DNA of 12,255 nucleotides from an uncultured Lachnospiraceae bacterium. Its GTDB lineage: Bacteria > Bacillota > Clostridia > Lachnospirales > Lachnospiraceae. The DNA lies in the NCBI GenBank assembly GCA_900553355.1, contig USDK01000071.1:1-12255 (forward strand), in the 5' to 3' direction. Below are positions 1 through 6,795 of this stretch, in pieces (the stretch's first letter is position 1; the number at the start of each line of letters is the position of its first letter). The notes beneath the pieces were generated by a model. It saw only the letters and a list, made by a program, of their open reading frames with translations, had not been told where the DNA came from and ran no database searches. A program made the position numbers and the translations under genes.

Positions 1-40
1 CAACCAAAAAACTTTATATTTTTTTCACTGTCTACTTGAC

Positions 41-140
41 GGGGAGCACACCATTGCGTCAGGTGTACGTCCCCAATCGCAATATACGGTGTCCCCAACC
101 GCATTTTGCCCTGTCCCTTTTTGCAAAAGTGTACGTCCCC
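41..140. repeat. Degenerate 22-bp tandem array with REP-like hairpin
   Basis: The word GTCCCC/GTCCCT begins at 69, 91, 113 and 135, exactly 22 bp apart. The first two units share GTCCCCAAYCGCA, and the 12-mer GTGTACGTCCCC occurs at 63-74 and again at 129-140. At the left end GGGGAGCACACC (41-52) can pair imperfectly with GGTGTACGTCCCC (62-74) around a 9-nt loop. No open reading frame of interest covers the stretch. GGGGAC-rich degenerate repeats of this kind are found near REP-associated tyrosine transposases (RAYT) in Clostridia, so this may be the non-coding edge of such an element lying left of the window. That assignment is inference; the repeats themselves are directly visible. Confidence 0.6.
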
Positions 141-155
141 TCCAAAATAAACACC

Positions 156-196
156 ATATAACAGTTGACAACAGTTATAAACTGTTATATACTGTT
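156..196. promoter_or_regulatory. Putative GntR/YtrA operator, four phased half-sites
   Basis: AACAGTT occurs at 160-166 and 170-176, and its complement AACTGTT at 180-186, with a one-mismatch copy TACTGTT at 190-196. Start-to-start spacing is 10 bp throughout and the orientation is two forward, two reverse. This creates a perfect 11-bp inverted repeat (ATATAACAGTT 156-166 with AACTGTTATAT 180-190) and a nested palindrome ACAGTT-ATA-AACTGT (171-185). It covers both the -35 and -10, so binding should repress the operon. YtrA-type regulators usually bind inverted repeats in their own promoters; that this regulator binds here is inference. Confidence 0.7.
165..193 (+). promoter_or_regulatory. 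Promoter of the GntR-ABC operon
   Basis: TTGACA at 165-170 is followed after exactly 17 bp by TATACT at 188-193, a near-consensus housekeeping sigma promoter. Transcription would start near 200, leaving a leader of about 17 nt that holds the AAGGAGGG ribosome binding site (204-211). Confidence 0.85.
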
Positions 197-216
197 TACA
201 ACGAAGGAGGGATAGA

Positions 217-588
217 ATGAAGTTGATTGTCAATCATTCCTCTATGCAGCCGATCTATGAGCAGATCGTAGACCAGGTGAAGGATAAGATCATGCATGGA
301 GAACTTAGCGCCGGGGAGGCGCTTCCATCGGTACGTACGTTGGCAAAGGAACTGAAGGTCAGTGCACTGACTGTGAAGAAGTCTTATGACGCTCTGGAGG
401 AGGAGGGCTTTGTGAATACGGTCCACGGAAAGGGAAGCTACGTGGCTTTTGCGAACCAGAGCCTGATGCTGGAGGAGAAGAAAAAGGAAGTAGAAGCTGA
501 TTTGGAAATGGCCATCCGAAAAGGCAGAAGCTGTGGAATGAGCAATCAGGAGATTGCGGAATTATTTCAGATTGTTTTGGAGGATTAG
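217..588 (+). CDS. GntR-family transcriptional regulator, YtrA subfamily
   Basis: A 123-residue cytoplasmic repressor-type protein. An N-terminal winged helix-turn-helix of the GntR class spans roughly residues 10-77 and includes PIYEQIVDQVKDKI, the LPSVRTLAKELKVSALTV recognition region and the wing GFVNTVHGKGSYV. The remaining ~45 residues form a short helical tail, too short for the FadR/HutC-type ligand domains, which is diagnostic of the YtrA subfamily. These regulators usually sit first in operons for ABC-2 transporters and repress them until cell-envelope or antibiotic stress relieves repression. Here the ATPase gene starts 4 bp after the stop codon. The start is fixed by AAGGAGGG 5 bp upstream and by a promoter with palindromic half-sites, consistent with autoregulation. 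The inducer cannot be told from sequence. Confidence 0.93.
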   Translation: MKLIVNHSSMQPIYEQIVDQVKDKIMHGELSAGEALPSVRTLAKELKVSALTVKKSYDALEEEGFVNTVHGKGSYVAFANQSLMLEEKKKEVEADLEMAIRKGRSCGMSNQEIAELFQIVLED

Positions 589-592
589 TGCG

Positions 593-1438
593 ATGTTGTG
601 TTTTGAAAATGTGAGGAAAGTATACAAAGATTTTGAACTGAACTGTTCTATGAAGGTGGAACCGGGATGTATCACCGGACTGATCGGACCTAACGGAGCT
701 GGAAAAAGTACGGCTTTCAAGGCGGCGCTTGGGCTGATCCACACAGACGGAGGCAGCATGGATATCCTGGGGAAACCGGCAGATCAGCTGCTCCCTTCAG
801 ACAGGGAGAGGATCGGCGTTGTGCTGGCGGATTCAGGATTCAGTAAATACTTACGGATCAAAGATCTGATCCCGGTGCTGGATCATCTGTACCAGGGATT
901 TTCCAGGAAGGATTTTTTGCAGAATTGTAAAAAATTTCATCTGCCTCTGGATAAAAAGATCAGCGAGTTTTCCACCGGCATGAAGCGTAAGCTTCAGCTG
1001 TTGGCAGCAATCTCCCATGATGCTGACCTTTTGATCTTAGATGAACCTACAGCTGGCATGGATGTGATCGCAAGAGATCAGCTTTTAAGCCTCCTCAGAG
1101 AGTATATGGAAAAAGATGGAAGGTCGATCCTGATCAGCTCCCACATTTCCGCAGATCTGGAAGGGTTCTGTGACGATGTGTATCTCATCGACCAGGGACA
1201 GATCATCCTTCATGAAGAGACCGATAACCTGCTGAACCGGTACGGCCTTTTAAAGGTGACGCCCCAGCAGTACGCAGAACTGGATCAGACTTATATCTTA
1301 AAGAGCAGAAAAGAGGACTTTGGCTACAGCTGTCTCACAGACCAGAAGCAGTTTTATATAGAAAATTATCCGAAGATCGTCGTCGAGCGGGGAAGCATCG
1401 ATGAGCTGATCATGATGATGAATGGGAGGGAATCATAA
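593..1438 (+). CDS. ABC transporter ATP-binding protein (ABC-2 type)
   Basis: A 281-residue nucleotide-binding subunit that should power the permease encoded next. Visible motifs are Walker A GPNGAGKST (32-40), a divergent signature FSTGMKRKL (126-134), Walker B LLILDE with the catalytic Glu (146-151), D-loop AGMD and switch His in ISSHIS (H184). The stretch after RIGVVLADSGF (73-83), where the Q-loop glutamine normally lies, has no obvious Gln. About 80 residues follow the ATPase core, as in many YtrB/BcrA-like proteins. The start at 593 is preferred over an upstream in-frame ATG at 554 because GGAGG (579-583) is correctly placed and the 554 start would overlap the regulator gene by 35 bp. 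It overlaps the permease gene by one base (TAATG), suggesting translational coupling. The substrate is unknown; envelope stress or peptide export is typical of the family. Confidence 0.93.
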   Translation: MLCFENVRKVYKDFELNCSMKVEPGCITGLIGPNGAGKSTAFKAALGLIHTDGGSMDILGKPADQLLPSDRERIGVVLADSGFSKYLRIKDLIPVLDHLYQGFSRKDFLQNCKKFHLPLDKKISEFSTGMKRKLQLLAAISHDADLLILDEPTAGMDVIARDQLLSLLREYMEKDGRSILISSHISADLEGFCDDVYLIDQGQIILHEETDNLLNRYGLLKVTPQQYAELDQTYILKSRKEDFGYSCLTDQKQFYIENYPKIVVERGSIDELIMMMNGRES

Positions 1439-2094
1439 TGACGGGATTTTTTATCAAAGATCTGATGATGTTAAAATGCCAGAAACAATTTTTCTTTATT
1501 ATGGGGATCATGGCGCTGATTTTCCTGGTGATGTATGACAACCCAAGCTTTGTGTTCGGATATCTGACCATCATGTTTTCTTTTATACCGATTACAACGC
1601 TGTCCTATGACGATGCGGACAATGGCTCTGCATATCTGTTTTCCCTTCCGGTAAGCCGGGTGGGATATGTAATTGAAAAATATGCATTTTCTCTGGGATT
1701 TACTCTGACGGCGGCGCTGGTGTCATTTATCGTTGTATCAGCGGCCTGCCGGATCAAGGGATACCCTGTGCAGGCAGGTGAACTGGGAGTTCTGGCGCTG
1801 GTCAGTATTACGGTTGCGATCTTGTTCCTGTCTGTGGCGATTCCGGTACAGATCAGATTCGGTTCTGAGCGCAGCAGGATGGCAGCAGGACTGACTTTTG
1901 CAGCACTATTTGCGGTCTGCTATGCGGCAGGGTGGGTGCTTACTAAGGCAGGCATCAGCCTGGAGGAAGTGGAAACAGCGGCATCCGGACTGGCATGGCC
2001 GGCAGCGGCAGGCTTGTGTATCCTGGCGTGGATCGTAATTTATGGAGTTTCCTTTGGAATCTCGGCGAAAATCCTGAAAGGCAAAGATTTTTAA
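1438..2094 (+). CDS. ABC-2 transporter permease
   Basis: A 218-residue integral membrane protein and the probable membrane partner of the preceding ATPase. About six hydrophobic segments can be seen, at roughly residues 17-33, 37-55, 84-104, 113-136, 149-168 and 186-208. Between the second and third lies SYDDADNGSAYLFSLPVSR, matching the conserved cytoplasmic loop (acidic residues then a 'SLPVSR' motif) of the ABC-2 membrane family often found with YtrA regulators. The short basic N-terminus and the C-terminal KILKGKDF are consistent with cytosolic termini. The ATG overlaps the ATPase stop codon by one base. It is the last gene of the operon; a hairpin follows at 2108. The transported substrate cannot be inferred. 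Confidence 0.88.
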   Translation: MTGFFIKDLMMLKCQKQFFFIMGIMALIFLVMYDNPSFVFGYLTIMFSFIPITTLSYDDADNGSAYLFSLPVSRVGYVIEKYAFSLGFTLTAALVSFIVVSAACRIKGYPVQAGELGVLALVSITVAILFLSVAIPVQIRFGSERSRMAAGLTFAALFAVCYAAGWVLTKAGISLEEVETAASGLAWPAAAGLCILAWIVIYGVSFGISAKILKGKDF

Positions 2095-2103
2095 CAGAAT
2101 TTC

Positions 2104-2112
2104 TGGTATAAT
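2104..2112 (+). promoter_or_regulatory. Extended -10 promoter for the methyltransferase cluster
   Basis: TGGTATAAT (2104-2112) is a perfect extended -10 element (TGN-TATAAT), 60 bp before the next start codon. No good -35 is seen at 17 bp (AAGATT at 2084-2089), which extended -10 promoters can tolerate. Transcription would start near 2119. Confidence 0.55.
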
Positions 2113-2146
2113 AACAGCGTCGGTGACAGGCCGGCGCTGTTATTAT
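2108..2146 (+). terminator. Probable terminator of the GntR-ABC operon
   Basis: ATAATAACAGCGTCGG (2108-2123) pairs with CCGGCGCTGTTATTAT (2131-2146) over 16 bp with a single G-T wobble and a 7-nt loop. The GC-rich core is CAGCGTCGG/CCGGCGCTG, after which TTATTAT gives a fair U-rich tail. The left arm contains most of a TATAAT promoter element. Confidence 0.6.
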
Positions 2147-2172
2147 GAATATTTATAGAAAAGAGGAGCAGG

Positions 2173-2961
2173 ATGGAAGCCTATACAAGTTTTGCGGAAG
2201 TATATGATCAGTTTATGGATAATGTCCCATACCGGGAATGGGCGGATTTTTTGCAGGAAATCCTGCAGAAAGAAGGAATCTGTAACGGTCTGGTACTGGA
2301 TCTGGGCTGTGGTACCGGCAGTATGACAGAGGAGCTGGCGAGTCGCGGCTATGATATGATCGGTGTGGACAACTCAGAAGAAATGCTGGAGATTGCCATG
2401 GATAAGCGCCAAAAAAGCGGTTATGATATCCTGTACCTTTTACAGGATATGCAGGAATTTGAACTATACGGAACCGTCCGGGCGGTGATCAGCGTCTGTG
2501 ATTCTGTTAATTATGTGACAGAGCCAGATGAACTGGAAACGGTTTTCCGGCTGGTCAATAATTATCTGGATCCCGGCGGGGTTTTTCTGTTTGATTTTAA
2601 CACAGAATATAAATACCGGGAAATCCTGGGGGACAGGACGATTGCGGAAAACCGGGAGGATTCCAGCTTTATCTGGGACAATTATTATTATGAAGAGGAA
2701 AAAATGAATGAATATGAGCTGACATTGTTTATACAGGCGGCAGATAAACCGGATCTGTATCACAAATACCAGGAGACTCATTTCCAGAGGGCATATACCC
2801 TGGAAGAAATCAAGAAATTGCTCGGGAAGTCAGGCCTTGTCTTTGTGGATGCCTACGATGCGTATACAAAGGATCCCCCAGGGACAGACAGCGAAAGGAT
2901 CTGCGTCGTGGCAAGAGAGCAGGGAAAATCTGCGATTGCATTCCCACAGGAAACATATTAA
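2173..2961 (+). CDS. Class I SAM-dependent methyltransferase
   Basis: A 262-residue soluble protein with the Rossmann-like methyltransferase fold. Motif I is VLDLGCGTG (41-49), which binds the methionine part of S-adenosylmethionine. The acidic residue that contacts the ribose is in IGVDNSEEML (D66), a motif II-like LLQDMQEF contains D92, and ISVCDSVNYV (106-115) fits post-motif strand 4. The N-terminal YTSFAEVYDQFMDNVPYREW is typical of the small-molecule or unassigned UbiE/BioC-like group. The substrate is not identifiable. AGAGGAGCAGG just before the ATG provides the ribosome binding site. It is the first gene of a plus-strand cluster with hslO 34 bp downstream; that neighbourhood gives no direct functional link. 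Confidence 0.92.
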   Translation: MEAYTSFAEVYDQFMDNVPYREWADFLQEILQKEGICNGLVLDLGCGTGSMTEELASRGYDMIGVDNSEEMLEIAMDKRQKSGYDILYLLQDMQEFELYGTVRAVISVCDSVNYVTEPDELETVFRLVNNYLDPGGVFLFDFNTEYKYREILGDRTIAENREDSSFIWDNYYYEEEKMNEYELTLFIQAADKPDLYHKYQETHFQRAYTLEEIKKLLGKSGLVFVDAYDAYTKDPPGTDSERICVVAREQGKSAIAFPQETY

Positions 2962-2964
2962 AAT
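2936..2964 (+). promoter_or_regulatory. Possible internal promoter before hslO
   Basis: TTGCAT (2936-2941) and TAAAAT (2959-2964) are separated by 17 bp. The -10 is good but the -35 matches only three positions. It would give hslO its own leader of about 25 nt, useful for a stress chaperone. Weak call. Confidence 0.3.
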
Positions 2965-2995
2965 ATACCCAATGCAGATAGAAAGGAAATTATCA

Positions 2996-3874
2996 ATGAT
3001 GAAAGATTATATTGTAAGAGCAACGGCGGCTGACGGGCAGGTGCGCGCTTTTGCGGCTGCTTCCAGGAATCTGGTGGAAGAAGCAAGAAAACACCATAAT
3101 ACCAGCCCGGTAGCGACAGCGGCATTAGGACGTCTCCTGACAGCCGGGGCCATGATGGGCAGTATGATGAAAAATGACACCGATATGCTGACTCTGATGG
3201 TCAGGGGAGACGGACCTATCGGCGGCATTACCGTGACGGCAGACAGCCATGCCAATGTAAAAGGCTACGTGGGCAATCCAGATGTGATGCTGCCTCCCAA
3301 GAATGGGAAACTGGACGTAGGCGGGGCCGTGGGCATCGGCCTTTTGCAGGTTATCAAAGATATGGGATTAAAAGAGCCATATTCCGGACAGACCATTCTG
3401 GTGACCAGCGAAATCGCAGAGGATCTGACCTATTATTTTGCCAATTCCGAGCAGGTGCCCTCTTCCGTCGGTCTGGGTGTCCTGATGGAAAAGGACAACA
3501 CCGTCCGCTGTGCCGGAGGATTTATCATCCAGATGATGCCTTTTGCCACAGAGGAGACGATCAGCCAGATCGAGGAAAATCTGAAAAACGTGAAATCGGT
3601 TACTTCTATCTTGGATCAGGGGAAGATGCCGGAAGAGCTGCTGGAGATCCTTCTTGGAAATGTAGGGATTGAGATTACAGATACGATTGATACCCGGTTT
3701 TACTGCAACTGTTCCAAAGAACGGGTGGAACAGGCGGTTGTCAGTGTAGGCCGGAAAGAAATCCAGGAAATGATCGACGATGGAGAGACCATTGAGGTAA
3801 AATGTCAGTTCTGCAATACGGCTTATCATTATACAGTTGAAGATCTGAAGAGGATCATTAAGAGAAGCAAATAG
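2996..3874 (+). CDS. hslO: Hsp33 redox-regulated molecular chaperone
   Basis: A 292-residue cytoplasmic holdase that is switched on by oxidation: in the family, four zinc-binding cysteines release Zn and form disulfides under oxidative stress, exposing the client-binding surface. All four are present as CNC (C237, C239) and CQFC (C270, C273), in the standard CxC-X~30-CxxC arrangement. The N-terminal core carries family blocks such as ATAADGQVRAFAA, ALGRLLTAGAMMG and GDGPIGGITV. An open frame extends upstream to 2837, but that part overlaps the methyltransferase gene. Starting at 2996 (an ATG-ATG pair) places GAAAGGA 8 bp upstream and gives the usual family length; the second ATG at 2999 is equally possible. 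nadE follows closely on the same strand. Confidence 0.96.
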   Translation: MMKDYIVRATAADGQVRAFAAASRNLVEEARKHHNTSPVATAALGRLLTAGAMMGSMMKNDTDMLTLMVRGDGPIGGITVTADSHANVKGYVGNPDVMLPPKNGKLDVGGAVGIGLLQVIKDMGLKEPYSGQTILVTSEIAEDLTYYFANSEQVPSSVGLGVLMEKDNTVRCAGGFIIQMMPFATEETISQIEENLKNVKSVTSILDQGKMPEELLEILLGNVGIEITDTIDTRFYCNCSKERVEQAVVSVGRKEIQEMIDDGETIEVKCQFCNTAYHYTVEDLKRIIKRSK

Positions 3875-3894
3875 AGCAAAAGGGGGAAATGGAC

Positions 3895-5811
3895 ATGAAG
3901 CATGGGTTTATCAAAGTGGCAGCTGTGACCCCGGATATCCGGGTGGCGGATGTAGAATATAATACGGAAAGTATCTGCCGTGGGATTGATGAGACGGTGG
4001 AGGCCGGGGCGAAGATAGTAGTATTTCCGGAGCTTTGTATTACGGGGTATACCTGTGGGGATCTTTTTACCCAGGAAGTGCTTCTTGAGAAGGCAAGAAA
4101 GGCCCTGCATGGAATCGCAGATCATACGAAAGGAAAGGATGCGCTGATTTTTGTAGGCGTTCCCCTTGCTGTTGACGGAGAGCTATATAATGTGGCGGCA
4201 GCTCTCCACCAGGGAGAAATCCTGGGGCTGACGACCAAGACATTTCTGCCGAATTACGGAGAGTTTTACGAAATGCGCCAGTTTCGGCCTGGACCGGAGA
4301 TGGCAAGATTTCTGATGTTTGACGGAAAACGGACTGCTTTTGGCCCGCAGCTTTTGTTTGCGGAAGAGCATCTTTCTTCGCTGGTGATATCAGCGGAAAT
4401 CTGCGAAGATGTGTGGTCTCCTGTTCCTCCGAGCATCCAGGCGGCAAGAGAGGGGGCTACGATCATCGTCAATTGCTCGGCAAGCGACGAGACTATCGGA
4501 AAAGCGTCCTACCGGACCAGTCTGATCGAGGGACAGTCCGCCAGGCTCATCTGCGGTTATGTCTATGCAAATGCCGGAGAAGGGGAGTCTACTACAGATG
4601 TAGTCTTCGGCGGCCACAATATCATTGCAGAAAATGGCACGACGCTGGCGACGGCCAGACGGTTTCAGAATGGTACAATTTGTACGGAGATTGACGTGAA
4701 GCGTCTGGACAGTGAACGGAGAAAAAACACGACTTTCCAGCCGGCGAAAGACCGGACTCTGATCCGTGTCCCCTTTTCGCTTAATCAGGAGGAGACTTCC
4801 CTCTCACGTAGTTTCCCGTCCAGACCCTTTGTACCTGGAGATGTGAAGGAGCGAAACGAACGCTGTGAGGAAATCTTAACGATCCAGGCTATGGGTCTGA
4901 AAAAGCGTCTGGCACATACCCATGCAAAAAGTGCGGTGGTTGGAATCTCCGGAGGTCTGGATTCTACATTGGCGCTTCTTGTTACGGCAAAGGCATTTGA
5001 TGCACTTTCTATGAACCGAAAAGGAATCACGGCAGTGACTATGCCTTGTTTTGGAACGACAGACCGGACCTATCAGAATGCCTGTAAGATGGCAAGGAAG
5101 CTGGGGGCAGATTTAAGGGAGGTACCCATAGCAGCAGCGGTGACTCAACATTTCCGGGATATCGGACACGATCCGGAGGATCACAGTGTAACCTATGAAA
5201 ATTCACAGGCAAGAGAGCGGACCCAGGTACTGATGGATATTGCCAACCAGACAGGAGGACTGGTGATCGGAACTGGAGATATGTCGGAACTGGCACTTGG
5301 ATGGGCTACCTATAACGGCGACCATATGTCTATGTATGGCGTCAGTGCTTCCGTGCCAAAGACCCTGGTCCGCCATCTGGTTTCTTATTATGCAGATACC
5401 TGCGAGGATGAGGAATTGAGAGATGTGCTTTTGGATGTGCTTGACACGCCGGTAAGCCCGGAGCTCCTGCCTCCCAAAGACGGTGAGATCGCCCAGAAGA
5501 CAGAAGATCTGGTAGGACCTTATGAGCTTCATGATTTTTATCTCTATTATTTTCTGCGATTTGGATTTGAACCGGCAAAAATCTATCGGCTGGCAAAACA
5601 ATCCTTCAAAGGAGAATATGATGATGATACCATCTACCGCTGGCTGTCTACTTTCTGCCGGAGATTTTTCAGTCAGCAGTTTAAACGCTCCTGCCTGCCG
5701 GACGGACCAAAGGTGGGAACTGTGGCATTGTCGCCGAGAGGAGACTGGAGGATGCCAAGCGATGCCTGTGTGAGGGCATGGCTTGATGATTTAGAAAAAG
5801 TGCGTCCGTAA
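3895..5811 (+). CDS. nadE: Glutamine-dependent NAD+ synthetase
   Basis: A 638-residue two-domain enzyme catalysing the last step of NAD synthesis: ATP-dependent amidation of nicotinic acid adenine dinucleotide with ammonia released from glutamine. The N-terminal nitrilase-type glutaminase domain (about 1-270) shows the Glu-Lys-Cys triad in VFPELCITGY (E46), TTKTFLPNYGEFYE (K115) and SAEICEDVW (C170). The C-terminal synthetase domain holds the pyrophosphate loop VGISGGLDST (SGGLDS 352-357) and TGDMSELALGWATYNGD. The length fits the long glutamine-using form, not the ~275-residue ammonia-only enzyme. An ATG at 3889 is in frame, but AGGGGG (3881-3886) is only 2 bp from it and 8 bp from the ATG at 3895, so 3895 is preferred. 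It lies 20 bp after hslO and just before a cysteine-rich gene. Confidence 0.97.
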   Translation: MKHGFIKVAAVTPDIRVADVEYNTESICRGIDETVEAGAKIVVFPELCITGYTCGDLFTQEVLLEKARKALHGIADHTKGKDALIFVGVPLAVDGELYNVAAALHQGEILGLTTKTFLPNYGEFYEMRQFRPGPEMARFLMFDGKRTAFGPQLLFAEEHLSSLVISAEICEDVWSPVPPSIQAAREGATIIVNCSASDETIGKASYRTSLIEGQSARLICGYVYANAGEGESTTDVVFGGHNIIAENGTTLATARRFQNGTICTEIDVKRLDSERRKNTTFQPAKDRTLIRVPFSLNQEETSLSRSFPSRPFVPGDVKERNERCEEILTIQAMGLKKRLAHTHAKSAVVGISGGLDSTLALLVTAKAFDALSMNRKGITAVTMPCFGTTDRTYQNACKMARKLGADLREVPIAAAVTQHFRDIGHDPEDHSVTYENSQARERTQVLMDIANQTGGLVIGTGDMSELALGWATYNGDHMSMYGVSASVPKTLVRHLVSYYADTCEDEELRDVLLDVLDTPVSPELLPPKDGEIAQKTEDLVGPYELHDFYLYYFLRFGFEPAKIYRLAKQSFKGEYDDDTIYRWLSTFCRRFFSQQFKRSCLPDGPKVGTVALSPRGDWRMPSDACVRAWLDDLEKVRP

Positions 5812-5826
5812 AAGGAGGAAATGACA

Positions 5827-6234
5827 ATGAAAGCAACGAAAAAGGATGCTGTCAAGAGGTTTGAGAAAATGTATAACTGTTGTCAGGCAGTGATCTGTGC
5901 CTACTGCGAGGAGCTGGGCATGAAAGAAGAGGATGCTTTCCGTCTGGCCGAAGGATTTGGCTCCGGCATGGGAGGCCTGAAAGACACCTGCGGTGCGGTG
6001 ACGGGAATGTTTATGACCATCGGTCTGAAGAACAGTGCAGGAAAGATGGACGATCCTTTTGCCACCAAGATGGACACCTATCAGAAACTTCTGGACGCAG
6101 CAGAGAAGTTTAAGGAGAAAAACGGATCCATCTACTGCCGTGATCTGAAGACCCAGGAAGGACCACAGCCCCTTCCCTGCTGTATGAAATGCGTGGAAGA
6201 TGCGGCTCAGATTATTGATGAGATGGAATTTTAA
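5827..6234 (+). CDS. C_GCAxxG_C_C family putative redox protein
   Basis: A 135-residue small soluble protein with nine cysteines (18, 19, 24, 27, 55, 104, 118, 119, 122). The pattern is an N-terminal YNCCQAV, a glycine-rich middle GFGSGMGGLKDTCGAVTG and a C-terminal CCMKCVEDAA. This matches the C_GCAxxG_C_C family, named for its spaced cysteines and thought to be redox-active or cofactor/metal-binding; no reaction is established. No signal peptide is seen. AGGAGG (5813-5818) directly follows the nadE stop codon and is 8 bp from the ATG at 5827 but only 2 bp from the in-frame ATG at 5821, so 5827 is preferred. The 15-bp gap from nadE implies cotranscription. It ends the cluster, with a terminator starting 7 bp downstream. 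Confidence 0.88.
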   Translation: MKATKKDAVKRFEKMYNCCQAVICAYCEELGMKEEDAFRLAEGFGSGMGGLKDTCGAVTGMFMTIGLKNSAGKMDDPFATKMDTYQKLLDAAEKFKEKNGSIYCRDLKTQEGPQPLPCCMKCVEDAAQIIDEMEF

Positions 6235-6241
6235 AGAGAGT

Positions 6242-6281
6242 AAAAAGGGAGCGTGCACTGTGAATGGCACACTCCTTTTTT
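6242..6281. terminator. Shared bidirectional terminator between convergent genes
   Basis: AAAAAGGGAGCGTGC (6242-6256) pairs with GCACACTCCTTTTT (6267-6280), with one bulged G and one C/A mismatch, around a 10-nt loop. It ends in T6 on the plus strand and in A5 on the left, so it can terminate both the plus-strand cluster and minus-strand yqeY. Confidence 0.85.
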
Positions 6282-6285
6282 ATAG

Positions 6286-6732
6286 CTAATTCAGATATCC
6301 GGTCAGAAGATCGTTTACCAGCTTGCCGTCGGCCTTGCCTTTTACCTTTGGCATCAGGTTTTTCATGATCTTTCCCTTATCTTTTGCGGTAGGAGCATCC
6401 AGCCCCATTTCAGAAAGCACGCTTTCAATGACGCTTTTGATCTCGGCCTCGTCCATCATCTTCGGAGCGTATTGCTCCAGGACGGAAAGGCGTTTTTCAC
6501 ATTCCGCAATGATATCTGTACGGTCTGCCGGAGTCATCTCCAGAGTCTCTTTTGTCTGTTTGATCTCTTTTAAGATAACCTGGGTCTCTTCCTCCTCCGT
6601 CAAATCGGAACGTTTATCAATGGCTTTATTTTTCAGGGCTGCCAGGAGCATGGATAAAGTCTCTTTTGTCTCTTTGTCACCGGCCTTCATGGCTGCGACC
6701 ATAGCGCTTCTTACTTCTTCGATTTTGCTCAT
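6286..6732 (-). CDS. yqeY: GatB/YqeY domain-containing protein
   Basis: A 148-residue protein, the standard YqeY length. It is almost all helical: an N-terminal block (MSKIEEVRSAMVAAMKAGDK, then ETLSMLLAALKNKAID), an acidic middle (LTEEEETQVILKEIKQTKETLE) and the YqeY tail with MGLDAPTAKDKGKIMKNLMPKVKGKADGKLVNDLL. The fold resembles the tail domain of GatB, the tRNA-dependent amidotransferase subunit, but the stand-alone protein has no settled function. An open frame extends to 6795, but the added residues (KIITIIIIW...) are translated promoter DNA. The ATG at 6732 has GGAGGAA (6740-6746 on the minus strand) at correct spacing. It is convergent with the nadE cluster and divergent from the TetR gene. 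Confidence 0.93.
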   Translation of the reverse strand: MSKIEEVRSAMVAAMKAGDKETKETLSMLLAALKNKAIDKRSDLTEEEETQVILKEIKQTKETLEMTPADRTDIIAECEKRLSVLEQYAPKMMDEAEIKSVIESVLSEMGLDAPTAKDKGKIMKNLMPKVKGKADGKLVNDLLTGYLN

Positions 6733-6766
6733 GATTGATTTCCTCCATATGATAATAATTGTTATT

Positions 6767-6795
6767 ATTTTAGCAGATAAAAGAGAATTTTTCAA
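6767..6795 (-). promoter_or_regulatory. Promoter of yqeY
   Basis: Read on the minus strand, TTGAAA (6795-6790) and TAAAAT (6772-6767) are separated by 17 bp, a good housekeeping promoter. Transcription would begin near 6760, inside a perfect inverted repeat ATAATAA-TTG-TTATTAT (6752-6768) that might be an operator or only AT-rich leader. Confidence 0.7.

Noticed and set aside
1..40. Possible end of an upstream gene or transposase
   Set aside because: No frame of meaningful length or recognisable residues enters from the left edge; only AT-rich sequence is seen.
554..592. N-terminal extension of the first ABC ATPase
   Set aside because: It overlaps the GntR gene; the ATG at 593 has GGAGG at proper distance and begins directly with the ATPase fold.
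2837..2995. N-terminal extension of hslO
   Set aside because: It overlaps the methyltransferase coding sequence out of frame, and the residues do not resemble Hsp33; the 2996 start gives normal length and spacing.
5791..6270. 159-codon minus-strand frame over the cysteine-rich gene
   Set aside because: Antisense to the well-supported C_GCAxxG_C_C gene with a strong AGGAGG on the plus strand; the translated sequence shows no family features.
6752..6768. Perfect AT-only inverted repeat as a terminator
   Set aside because: It sits at the transcription start of yqeY, contains only A/T pairs in its stem and has no U-tract in a useful place; at most it is an operator.
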